A stretch of 64,000 bases of DNA from Streptomyces sp. NBC_00287. Lineage in GTDB: Bacteria; Actinomycetota; Actinomycetes; Streptomycetales; Streptomycetaceae. The notes under the pieces are model-generated. The model was not told the DNA's origin, made no database searches, and was given only the letters and a program-made list of their open reading frames with translations. Position numbers and translations under genes: made by a program. Of this stretch, positions 9,540 through 17,010 are shown in pieces. Position 1 is the stretch's first letter, and every line of letters begins with the position of its first letter. The stretch is from positions 8,618,001 to 8,682,000 of the forward strand of contig NZ_CP108053.1 of assembly GCF_036173105.1 (NCBI RefSeq). Direction: 5' to 3'.

Positions 9540-11438
9540 TCAACTGCCGGTGCGGATGGTGAGCTCCCAGCTGCGCAGGGTCCCGGCGGAGCCCTGCACC
9601 GCATCGGTGATCTTGAGCTTCCAGCTGCCCGCCACCGCGTCGCCGACCAGCGGCGCCAGGAGCGACGGAGGCTGTGAAGTCAGGGTCAGACGAAGGTTCT
9701 TGGTGTCGCCGCCCGTGCGGTTGTGGATCAGGGCCCGGCGGCCCGACGGAGCCATCAGCACCACGCGCAGATCGCCGATGCGGCGGTGCTCGATGTCGAT
9801 GGTCACCGTCAGATCCCTGACCGTGCCCGTGCCCTCCAGCGGGATCTCATCGGTGAGACCGCCGGCGTTCTTGTCGGGGATCGCGGCGTTGGGTTCCCGA
9901 CTGCCCGCGATCTCGGTGCCCGCGACGCCGTGCTCGCCGGTGCGGAAGGCGATGACCTCCCCCGGGGGACCGATCTGCGAGATCGTGAGTCCGGACTCAC
10001 TGCCGTCCCACCACAGGGACGCGGGGCGGCTGCTGTGCGAGACCGCGGTGCCGGCCGTCGGTCCGAAGAGGTCCGCGCCGTCGCCGAAGTTCCGGCCGGT
10101 CTCCAGATCCAGGTGGCCGTCCGCCTGCAGTAGCGCGCACTGGTAGTGCTGTACCTGATTGCCCTGCTGGAACTCGTTCGACCCCTTGGTGTCGCAGTGG
10201 TAGACCGCGATTCCGCTGGAGGTCAGATCGGAGTCGAAGCCGAGCCTGCTGCGGTTCTCGATCATGTAGTACTCGACGTCCTTGCGCCTCGGGTTGTGGT
10301 AGATCAGCGCCGTGTCGTACTCGCCCTGCCTGGCCTCGTAGGTACCGGGCTCGGAGATGTCGACGTCCCGGGTCCAGCCCACGAGCCGGCGCAGATAGGC
10401 GCAGACCGCGGACGGGAGGAATCCGTCACCCAGGTGGTCCCCGGCCGCCATGGCGCAGTAGGTGCCCATGCCCGCGCTGGTGAAGTCGTCACCCTCGCGT
10501 TCGACGGTTCCGTAGTCGTAGAGGTCGGGCCAGCGGCACAGCAGATGCCCGCTCTCGTGGCAGAAGGTGCCGATGCTCAGGTCGGCCGCCGTGTCGCCGA
10601 TGCTCGTGATGGTGTAGAAGTCCGACTGCACATCGCCGATCTGGGCGGGGAAACGGGAGTTGTGCGGCCACAGGTCCTCCCGGAACTCCGTCTGGCCCGC
10701 GTACATGATGCAGATGGAGTCGACGATGCCGCGCTCGAGGGAGTCGAAGCGACTGAAGTCCACACCGGCGTCGAGGGCCGCCTGAAGCGCCTCCGGGATC
10801 AGCTTGCCCCGGTGCTTTCTGAGTCCGTACGCCAGCCTGGGCCGGCTCATGCGGAACGGGCCGACGACGGTGTTGGTGAAACGGAGCTTGTCCGTCGACA
10901 TGGTGCGGAAGTACTCCTTGACGGAGCAACGGTTGCCGTTCGCCGTGAAGTTGGGGCTGTTCAGCAGGGCGGAGACGTCGTCGACCGTCACATCCGTCGG
11001 TGTGTCGGGGAAGTCGACGAGGATCGTCAGGCCCTGGATCTCGCCCTTCGTCAGGGCGAATCCGGGGAGCAGGCCCTTGACCGGACCGAAGGTGAGCAGA
11101 GTATCGGGGTCGGTGTCGGCCCGCTCCTCCTCCGGAATCATCTGCAGCATCCGGTCCTTGAACACCTCTCTCCGATAGAGCTGGCCCTCCCTCAGATGCC
11201 GGGGGAGCCCCTCGGGCGGCGGCTCGGTGATGAGGACGCCGCTGGAGACGAACCGGCGTTCGGCGCCGGCGCTGTCGGTCTCCGCATAGCAGTAGGCGCC
11301 GCGGTCGGCGTCGTAGACGGCCGAGTAGCCGTCGAGGGTTTCGTAGCGCGCGTACTTGTCGTCCCCGAAGGCGACGAGCTGAACATCGCCGCCCTCCTCC
11401 TGGCTGAGGGTGAGCGTGTCGCCGAAGATGCCACTCAT
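9540..11438 (-). CDS. M6-family metalloprotease with C-terminal P-domain
   Basis: Zinc metalloprotease of the immune-inhibitor-A/M6 type, 632 aa. The start at ATG 11438 has a good ribosome site (GGGAGG, 7 nt upstream). Zinc site HESGH at residues 294-298 with Asp305 in the following WPDLYDYG, and a met-turn-like SAGMGTYCAMA further on. The N-terminal DGYSAVYDADRGAYCYAE is typical of M6 prodomains. The last ~110 residues match a proprotein-convertase P-domain (LTVTIDIEHRRIGDLRVVLMAPSG, ending SWELTIRTG). Unlike most M6 enzymes it has no signal peptide or Tat motif, so export would need another route. Second gene of the leftward regulator-M6-S8-MBL set; substrate unknown. Confidence 0.88.
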   Translation of the reverse strand: MSGIFGDTLTLSQEEGGDVQLVAFGDDKYARYETLDGYSAVYDADRGAYCYAETDSAGAERRFVSSGVLITEPPPEGLPRHLREGQLYRREVFKDRMLQMIPEEERADTDPDTLLTFGPVKGLLPGFALTKGEIQGLTILVDFPDTPTDVTVDDVSALLNSPNFTANGNRCSVKEYFRTMSTDKLRFTNTVVGPFRMSRPRLAYGLRKHRGKLIPEALQAALDAGVDFSRFDSLERGIVDSICIMYAGQTEFREDLWPHNSRFPAQIGDVQSDFYTITSIGDTAADLSIGTFCHESGHLLCRWPDLYDYGTVEREGDDFTSAGMGTYCAMAAGDHLGDGFLPSAVCAYLRRLVGWTRDVDISEPGTYEARQGEYDTALIYHNPRRKDVEYYMIENRSRLGFDSDLTSSGIAVYHCDTKGSNEFQQGNQVQHYQCALLQADGHLDLETGRNFGDGADLFGPTAGTAVSHSSRPASLWWDGSESGLTISQIGPPGEVIAFRTGEHGVAGTEIAGSREPNAAIPDKNAGGLTDEIPLEGTGTVRDLTVTIDIEHRRIGDLRVVLMAPSGRRALIHNRTGGDTKNLRLTLTSQPPSLLAPLVGDAVAGSWKLKITDAVQGSAGTLRSWELTIRTGS

Positions 11439-11530
11439 CGCTGAACCTCCCGGAATCGGGCGCAAGAGGGCTCTGGCCTTCAGTGTCGTGCGGGGGAGGG
11501 GGAACGCACAGGGCAGAAAGGCCCACAGTC

Positions 11531-11554
11531 GGCAGGGGTAGCGCTACCCCTGCC
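11531..11554. promoter_or_regulatory. 24-bp perfect palindrome at the regulator/M6 junction
   Basis: A perfect inverted repeat of 24 bp spans the stop codon of the response-regulator gene, with half-site GGCAGGGGTAGC followed by its exact complement. Each arm holds TACCCCT, which fits the NarL-family heptamer pattern. It is either an operator for the adjacent regulator acting on the protease operon or a hairpin that attenuates read-through into the M6 gene (no T-run follows). Confidence 0.5.
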
Positions 11555-12167
11555 AGGAGGCCGCCGGGATGATGTCGTGCGTGATGGCGAAGCGCGTCAG
11601 GTCGGCCCGTCTGCGGGAGCCGATCTTGTCGCGGAGCCGGTCCAGGTGGGAGTGCACGGTGTGCTCGCTGATGCCCAGCCGGACGGCGATGTCGTGATCG
11701 GTCTCCCCGTGCGCGATCAGCTCCAGGATCTGGCGCTCGCGATCCGTGACCCGGCAGGACGGCTCGGTGACCGGACGTACGGCGAGATCCGCGGAGACGT
11801 AGGAGCAGCCCTCGGCGACGAGACGGATCGCGGCCAGCAGCTCGCGCTCGTCGGCGTGTCGGCTGACGCAGCCCCGGGCGCCGGCCCGCATGGCGGGCAC
11901 GGCGTGGTGGTCCAGGCCCGAGGCGAAGACCAGGACCGAGACGCCTCGGGCGGTGAGCCGTCGCACCGATTCCGCCAGACACGCGGCCGGCACCTGCAAG
12001 TCCACGAGCGCGATGTCACCCGGTCCGAGCGCGCCCGCGGCCTCGTCGGCCGACCGGGTGGTGAGGGCGAGCGCGAGGCCCTCGGCGTCCTCGACGACGT
12101 GGGCCACGCCCTTGCGCAGTAACGGGCAGTCACCGACGACGGCGACACGTCTTACGTCCGCACTCAT
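11544..12167 (-). CDS. Orphan LuxR/NarL-type response regulator with atypical receiver
   Basis: DNA-binding regulator of 207 aa. The receiver region covers about residues 1-115: Asp56 of DIALVDLQVP sits at the phosphoacceptor position, but the acidic pair is reduced (VVGDCPLL, only Asp13) and the conserved Lys near the C-end is replaced in GARGCVSRHAD. A GerE-type HTH covers about 149-207 (TDRERQILELIAHGETDHDI, then SEHTVHSHLDRLRDKIG). No histidine kinase gene adjoins it, so phosphorylation-independent control is plausible. ATG 12167 aligns the receiver properly; an in-frame start 36 nt further up is less likely. It is first in the leftward protease set; its stop codon lies inside a long palindrome that may be its operator or a terminator. 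Confidence 0.85.
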   Translation of the reverse strand: MSADVRRVAVVGDCPLLRKGVAHVVEDAEGLALALTTRSADEAAGALGPGDIALVDLQVPAACLAESVRRLTARGVSVLVFASGLDHHAVPAMRAGARGCVSRHADERELLAAIRLVAEGCSYVSADLAVRPVTEPSCRVTDRERQILELIAHGETDHDIAVRLGISEHTVHSHLDRLRDKIGSRRRADLTRFAITHDIIPAASWQG

Positions 12168-12275
12168 GGGCGCCTCACTCCGACCGGGCCAGGGCGCCCG
12201 CATGCGGGCATGGCCTCACAGCCCCAGTCTTGTTCCTCCGGGGCGGTCCGGCATGCCGAGGGGGCCCTTCGTGCC

Positions 12276-13946
12276 TCAAGAACTCGGAGTGGCCGAAGCA
12301 ACCGCGGACGCGGCCGGCAGCACATGGTCGCCGATCTTGTCCGTGCTCAGGCACAGCGAGCAGACCACCGCGTCATGGGTGGCGCAGGCCGTCACATCGG
12401 GGCGCTCGTAGGGCTGGTGGCAGACATGGCAGTCCAGGGTGACCGCGCTCGGGTTGCCGTCCGCGTCCAGCAGCGGCTCGTCGATGCCGTCGTCGGTGCG
12501 CCGTACGTAGTACTTGCCCCTGGTGACGATCGCCATGAGCGGGGTGACGACGAAGGCGATCAGGGCCGCGGCCACGGGGGAGTACGGCTGGAGGGTGTCG
12601 CCGAGTGCGTGGAAGTACAGGGCGATCGACAGACCGGAGGCGGCGAGGAAGGCCACGACCCCGACCGGGTTGACGGCGTAGAGCATGCCGCGGCGGAACT
12701 CGGGCTGGAGCGGGGAGAGTTTGAGTACGTACTTGTTGATGCCGATGTCGGTGGCCACGGTCACGACCCAGGCGATGGCGCAGTTGGAGTAGAAGCCCAG
12801 GATGTCGTTGAGGAAGCTGAACATGTCGGCCTCCATCAGGGCGAGCGCGAAGCCGAGGTTGACCAGGACGAAGACCAGGCGTCCCGGGTAGTGCTTGGTG
12901 ACGCGGGTGAAGGAGTTCGTCCAGGCGAGCGAACCGGAGTAGGCGTTCGTCACGTTGATCTTGATCTGGCTGATGACGACGAGGGCGACGGCGAGCGGGA
13001 GAACCAGCCAGGACGGCATCATCGTGTCGAAGGCGCTGCGGAACTGCTGGATCGGCTCGGGCGCGGCGGCCGGGCCGACCTCGGCGAGGATGTAGACGGC
13101 GAGAAAGACGCCGATGGCCTGCTTGAGCGCGCCGAGCACGACCCAGCCGGGCCCCGCCATCACCACGGCCGTCCACCAACTGCGCTTGTTGGCCTCGGTC
13201 TTGGGCGGCATGAAGCGCAGATAGTCGATCTGCTCGCCGATCTGTGCGATGAGGGAGAGACACACGCCCGCGCCGAGCAGTACCGAGGCGGTGTTGACGC
13301 CGCCCTCGCCGTCGGTGCCGGCGTAGGCGAGGAACCGGTCGACCGTGCTGGGGTCGGTGGCGACCAGATAGACCAGCGGGGCGACCATCAGCACCAGCCA
13401 GATCGGGGTGGTCCACACCTGGAGCGTGCTCAGGGCCTTCATGCCGTAGATCACCAGCGGGATGACCAGCAGCGTCGAGACCAAGTAGCCCAGCCACAAG
13501 GGCAGTCCGAAGCCGAGCTTCAGGCCCTGGGCCATGATCGAGCCTTCGAGGGCGAAGAAGATGAAGGTGAAGCTGGCGAAGATGACGCTGGTCAGCACCG
13601 AGCCGTAGTAGCCGAAGCCGGAGCCGCGGGTGATCAGGTCGAGGTCGATGTTGTAGCGGGCGCCGTAATAGGCGAGGGGGAAACCGGTGATGAAGATGAC
13701 GACGGCCGCCACGGCGATCGCCACCAGCGCATTGCCGGTGCCGTGGGCCAGGCCGATGCCGGCGCCGATGGAGAAGTCGGCCATGTAGGCGATACCGCCG
13801 AGGGCCGTGGTCGCCACGACCATAGGGGTCCAGCGGCGGTAACTGCGGGGTGCGAAGCGGAGGGTGTAGTCCTCCAGCGTCTCTTTGACGGCCTGGTCGG
13901 CGGCGGTCTGCCCGTCTGTCGTCGTCCGCGACTCGGTGGTGCTCAT
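12276..13946 (-). CDS. NCS1-family nucleobase permease with cysteine-rich tail
   Basis: Membrane symporter of the nucleobase:cation (NCS1) family, 556 aa with about 12 helices. These proteins import cytosine, purines, hydantoins or related ring compounds. Family features: an N-terminal cytosolic stretch ending RFAPRSYRRWTPM, a first-helix segment ADFSIGAGIGLAHG, and GFPLAYYGARYNIDLDLITR. The last ~70 residues are unusual: after the final helix comes a cytosolic tail with Cys506-x2-Cys509, Cys521-x2-His524 and Cys529-x2-Cys532, spaced like a small zinc-binding module. Monocistronic, divergent from the sugar-oxidase operon; the 5' region carries two hairpins. Substrate cannot be assigned; no catabolic partner adjoins. 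Confidence 0.85.
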   Translation of the reverse strand: MSTTESRTTTDGQTAADQAVKETLEDYTLRFAPRSYRRWTPMVVATTALGGIAYMADFSIGAGIGLAHGTGNALVAIAVAAVVIFITGFPLAYYGARYNIDLDLITRGSGFGYYGSVLTSVIFASFTFIFFALEGSIMAQGLKLGFGLPLWLGYLVSTLLVIPLVIYGMKALSTLQVWTTPIWLVLMVAPLVYLVATDPSTVDRFLAYAGTDGEGGVNTASVLLGAGVCLSLIAQIGEQIDYLRFMPPKTEANKRSWWTAVVMAGPGWVVLGALKQAIGVFLAVYILAEVGPAAAPEPIQQFRSAFDTMMPSWLVLPLAVALVVISQIKINVTNAYSGSLAWTNSFTRVTKHYPGRLVFVLVNLGFALALMEADMFSFLNDILGFYSNCAIAWVVTVATDIGINKYVLKLSPLQPEFRRGMLYAVNPVGVVAFLAASGLSIALYFHALGDTLQPYSPVAAALIAFVVTPLMAIVTRGKYYVRRTDDGIDEPLLDADGNPSAVTLDCHVCHQPYERPDVTACATHDAVVCSLCLSTDKIGDHVLPAASAVASATPSS

Positions 13947-14314
13947 GCCACGCCCTTCCCGGTGGGCTCGTTCGCGACTGCGATCTCTCGGCCGGTCACG
14001 CTAGGCAGCGCTTGTTACCGCCGATTTCGGTTGTCGTGAACGCGACGTTTCCGCAAGTCGGGCCGGCGTGGCGCCCTGACCTGCCCATCACGCCCCTGGC
14101 ATATGACAAGTCGCAGGGGCGTCCACTCTGTGCCACCGTGAATGAGGCATCCGCGGACACGCTCAGGCGGTTTCCCCCGTCAGGGGTGCCCGGCGTACGG
14201 GCACCGCGGCCCCGGGTGACTCATCGGTCAACCGTCCCATCCAGGCCCTCGCCGTCACCGGCGGACCTGGTGCTGCCGACTGTGCGCTGACGCGGCCGGG
14301 TCGAAAGGACGTCC
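13947..14314. promoter_or_regulatory. 368-nt divergent intergenic region with two hairpins
   Basis: No gene. It separates the divergent permease and oxidase genes, so it must hold both promoters. Two clean inverted repeats are visible: CGCCCCTG (14091-14098) pairs with CAGGGGCG (14114-14121) across 15 nt, and GGTGCCCG (14185-14192) pairs with CGGGCACC (14198-14205) across 5 nt. They may be operators or structured leader RNA. I do not recognise a known riboswitch. GAAAGGA at 14303-14309 is the ribosome site of the oxidase gene. Confidence 0.45.
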
Positions 14315-16021
14315 ATGAATGACATTGCCGTCCCTCATGAGGCAGACGTACTGATCATCGGCAGCGGCCCCGTCGGCTGCACCTTCGCCCGGAGACTCGT
14401 GGAGGCCGGCAAGAACGTCCTGATGATCGACGCCGGGGCCCAACTCTCCCGCCGCTACGGCGAACACCTCAAGAACAGCTATCTGTTCCAGAAGAACATC
14501 GACCTGTTCGTCTCCGTCATCAAGGGCCATCTGCTCCCGCTGTCGACCGCCACCAACAGGGAACCGGTGCTCACACTCGACCCCTCGGCGTTCTCCTACG
14601 ACCCCGACAAGTACGCCGGTTTCTCCCTGCGCAACCAGAACCCGGAGCAACGCAAACACCTCAACCTGCCTGCGGCGGCGGCCACTTACGCGGTGGGCGG
14701 CATGGCCACCCACTGGACCTGCGCGATACCCCGCTTCCACCCCGAGGTGGAACGCCGGCACGCCGGCCAGAACTACCCCATCGACGAGAAGGACATGAAC
14801 CGCCTCTACGACGAGGCCGAGTCCCTGCTCGCCCGCAGTACCTCCGTCTTCTCCGCCTCCGCCCGCCACTTGCTGGTCAAGCGGGTGCTCCGGCGGGCGG
14901 GCGAGGAGTTCGCCGACGTCACCGAACTGCCCCTCGCCGTCAGCGATCGCGCCGACTCCGCGCAGACCTCCGCGGTGACCTGGTCGGCCGCCGACACCGT
15001 CCTCGGCGAGCTGGCCGACCCCGCCCACACCCCGCCGCAGGGCTCGTTCACCCTGCTGCCCGAGCATCAGTGCGTCCGGCTGGAGATCACCGGTTCGGGC
15101 AAGCGCCAGAAGGTCCAGTACGCGGTGGTGCGCAACCTGCGTGACGTACGCGAGGAGATCCGGCTGCGGGCCGACACCTACGTCGTGGCCTGTGGCGCCG
15201 TACCGACACCGCAGTTGCTGTTCAACTCCGGCGTCACCCTGCCCGCGCTCGGCCGCTATCTGACCGAACAGCCCATGTCCTTCTGCCAGGTGGTCCTGGA
15301 GCAGCAGCACATGGACCACGTCGAGGAGATCCTGCGCACCGAGTCCGGCGGCTCAGCGGATCCTGCGTCGGCCGCCGCCGACCGGGTCGCCGACCACCGC
15401 GCCGCCCAGCTGAAGCAGTTGCACGCCGGGGACAAGACCGCCGACCCTGTGCCCTTCCCGCCCTGCGAACGGGACCCGAACCTGGCCCTGTTGGTGTCCG
15501 AGGGCCGCCCCTGGCACTGCCAGATCCACCGGGACGCCTTCACCTACGGCGCCGTACCGCCCAATGTCGACCCCCGGCTCATCGTGGACCTGCGCTGGTT
15601 CGGCATCTCCCGGCCCCGCCCGGAGAACAAGGTCACCTTCTCCCGCAGACTCCGCGACACCTTCGACATGCCGCAGCCCACCTTCTCCTTCCGTCTCGAC
15701 GAGGCAGAGCGCAAGGAGACCGAGCGCATGAGCCGGCACATGATGCGCACCGCCGCCGCGCTGGGGGGCTTCATGCCCGGCTCCGAGCCCGTCTTCCTCA
15801 CCCCGGGCCTGCCGCTGCACATCGCGGGCACCACCCGGATGGGCAGAAGCGCGCTGGACAGCGTCGTCGACGAGTACTCCAAGGTGTGGCACATCGACAA
15901 CCTCTACCTCGGCGGCAACGGCCTGCACCCCTTCGGCAACGCCTCCAACCCCACCCTCACCAGCGTCGCCATGGCGCTGCACGCGGTCGACACCATCGTC
16001 AAGGGCCACCCCGGACACTGA
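14315..16021 (+). CDS. Pyranose-2-oxidase-like GMC flavoenzyme
   Basis: FAD-dependent sugar oxidase of the GMC superfamily, 568 aa. FAD Rossmann motif IIGSGPVGCTFARRL at about residues 14-28. The stretch GGMATHWTC around His133 matches the pyranose-2-oxidase segment where that histidine binds FAD covalently. The C-terminal GGNGLHPFGNASNPTLTS holds the catalytic His/Asn pair. No signal peptide, so cytoplasmic. Bacterial relatives oxidise C-2 of glucose-type sugars or C-3 of C-glycosides. First gene of a rightward operon with an IolE-like TIM barrel (10 nt gap) and a beta-propeller protein resembling aldos-2-ulose dehydratase, suggesting its product is a keto-sugar that is then dehydrated. Confidence 0.87.
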   Translation: MNDIAVPHEADVLIIGSGPVGCTFARRLVEAGKNVLMIDAGAQLSRRYGEHLKNSYLFQKNIDLFVSVIKGHLLPLSTATNREPVLTLDPSAFSYDPDKYAGFSLRNQNPEQRKHLNLPAAAATYAVGGMATHWTCAIPRFHPEVERRHAGQNYPIDEKDMNRLYDEAESLLARSTSVFSASARHLLVKRVLRRAGEEFADVTELPLAVSDRADSAQTSAVTWSAADTVLGELADPAHTPPQGSFTLLPEHQCVRLEITGSGKRQKVQYAVVRNLRDVREEIRLRADTYVVACGAVPTPQLLFNSGVTLPALGRYLTEQPMSFCQVVLEQQHMDHVEEILRTESGGSADPASAAADRVADHRAAQLKQLHAGDKTADPVPFPPCERDPNLALLVSEGRPWHCQIHRDAFTYGAVPPNVDPRLIVDLRWFGISRPRPENKVTFSRRLRDTFDMPQPTFSFRLDEAERKETERMSRHMMRTAAALGGFMPGSEPVFLTPGLPLHIAGTTRMGRSALDSVVDEYSKVWHIDNLYLGGNGLHPFGNASNPTLTSVAMALHAVDTIVKGHPGH

Positions 16022-16031
16022 GGACCCCACC

Positions 16032-16973
16032 ATGCCGGCACCCACCACCCCGCGCCCCGACGGCATCCACCTGGGCATCACCCCCACCTGCTGGACCAAC
16101 GACGACTTCCCGCTCATCGGCAATGAGATCCCCATGGAGCAGTGCCTGAGCGAGATCGCGCTCGCCGGATTCGAGGGGTGCAGCATCGGCCACACCTTCA
16201 CCACCGACGTCGACGCGCTGACCGCCGCGATGCATCTGCGCGGGCTCAGCGTCAGCGAGCCATGGGTGAGCACGTACTTCACCGTGCCCGACGGCTCCGC
16301 GCGCACCGCCCGCGAACTGCTCAAGGTGCTGGAGTTCCTCAAGCAGTTCAACGCCGACGGCCCGCCGGTGCGGACCACCACGATCGGTGTCGCCGAGTTC
16401 GGCAGGTCCGTCCATCTGCAGTCGCTCAGCCTGCGCAGCAACAAACCGGAGTTCACCGACGAGGAGTGGGCCGACCTCTGCGACGGGCTGAACAAGATCG
16501 GGGAGATCGTCGCGGGCCAGGGCTTCACCCTCGCCTACCACCCCCATATGGGCACCGGCGTCCAGACCGAGCAGGACGTCGACCGGCTGATGCGGGACAC
16601 CGACCCGCGGTATGTCGGACTGCTGCTGGACACCGGCCATCTCACCTGGGCGGGCGCCGACTTGACCGAGCTGATGGAGCGGCATCGCGACCGCATCGCG
16701 CACGTCCACCTCAAGAACGTCCGCGGCAGCGTCCGCGCCGACCGCACGCTGGCCGACGGCAGCTTCCGCGAGTACATCGAGGCGGGCATCTTCACCGTCC
16801 CCGGGGACAGCGACGGCGACATCGACTTCGACGCCGTCCTCAAGGTCCTCCGCCCGGGCGAGAGTTACCGCGGCTGGCTGGTGGTGGAGGCCGAGCAGGA
16901 CCCGCAGAACGGACACCCGCCGCTCTACTACGCCCAGACCGCCCACGCCTACCTCGCCCGGACCCTCGGCTGA
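16032..16973 (+). CDS. IolE-like sugar dehydratase/isomerase (AP-endonuclease-2 TIM barrel)
   Basis: Xylose-isomerase-like TIM-barrel protein, 313 aa, closest in pattern to 2-keto-myo-inositol dehydratase IolE (ITPTCWTNDDFPLIGNE at the N-terminus, then SEIALAGFEGCSIGH). Metal-site candidates: His in LAYHPHMGTGVQ, Asp and His in GLLLDTGHLTWAG, Glu in VVEAEQD. No inositol genes adjoin it. It is sandwiched between a pyranose-oxidase-like enzyme and an AUDH-like propeller, so it more likely acts on an oxidised hexose, by dehydration, isomerisation or C-deglycosylation. The alpha subunits of bacterial C-glycoside deglycosidases share this fold, but the small beta subunit they need is not seen here. 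Confidence 0.78.
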   Translation: MPAPTTPRPDGIHLGITPTCWTNDDFPLIGNEIPMEQCLSEIALAGFEGCSIGHTFTTDVDALTAAMHLRGLSVSEPWVSTYFTVPDGSARTARELLKVLEFLKQFNADGPPVRTTTIGVAEFGRSVHLQSLSLRSNKPEFTDEEWADLCDGLNKIGEIVAGQGFTLAYHPHMGTGVQTEQDVDRLMRDTDPRYVGLLLDTGHLTWAGADLTELMERHRDRIAHVHLKNVRGSVRADRTLADGSFREYIEAGIFTVPGDSDGDIDFDAVLKVLRPGESYRGWLVVEAEQDPQNGHPPLYYAQTAHAYLARTLG

Positions 16974-17010
16974 CCCCCTCACCTCTCTCCGCACTCGGAA
17001 GGCACCCACC

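Noticed and set aside
12210..14039. 609-codon plus-strand frame opposite the NCS1 permease
   Set aside because: Composition is typical of an antisense shadow (runs of Gly, Asp, Gln); the minus strand encodes a clear 12-helix permease.
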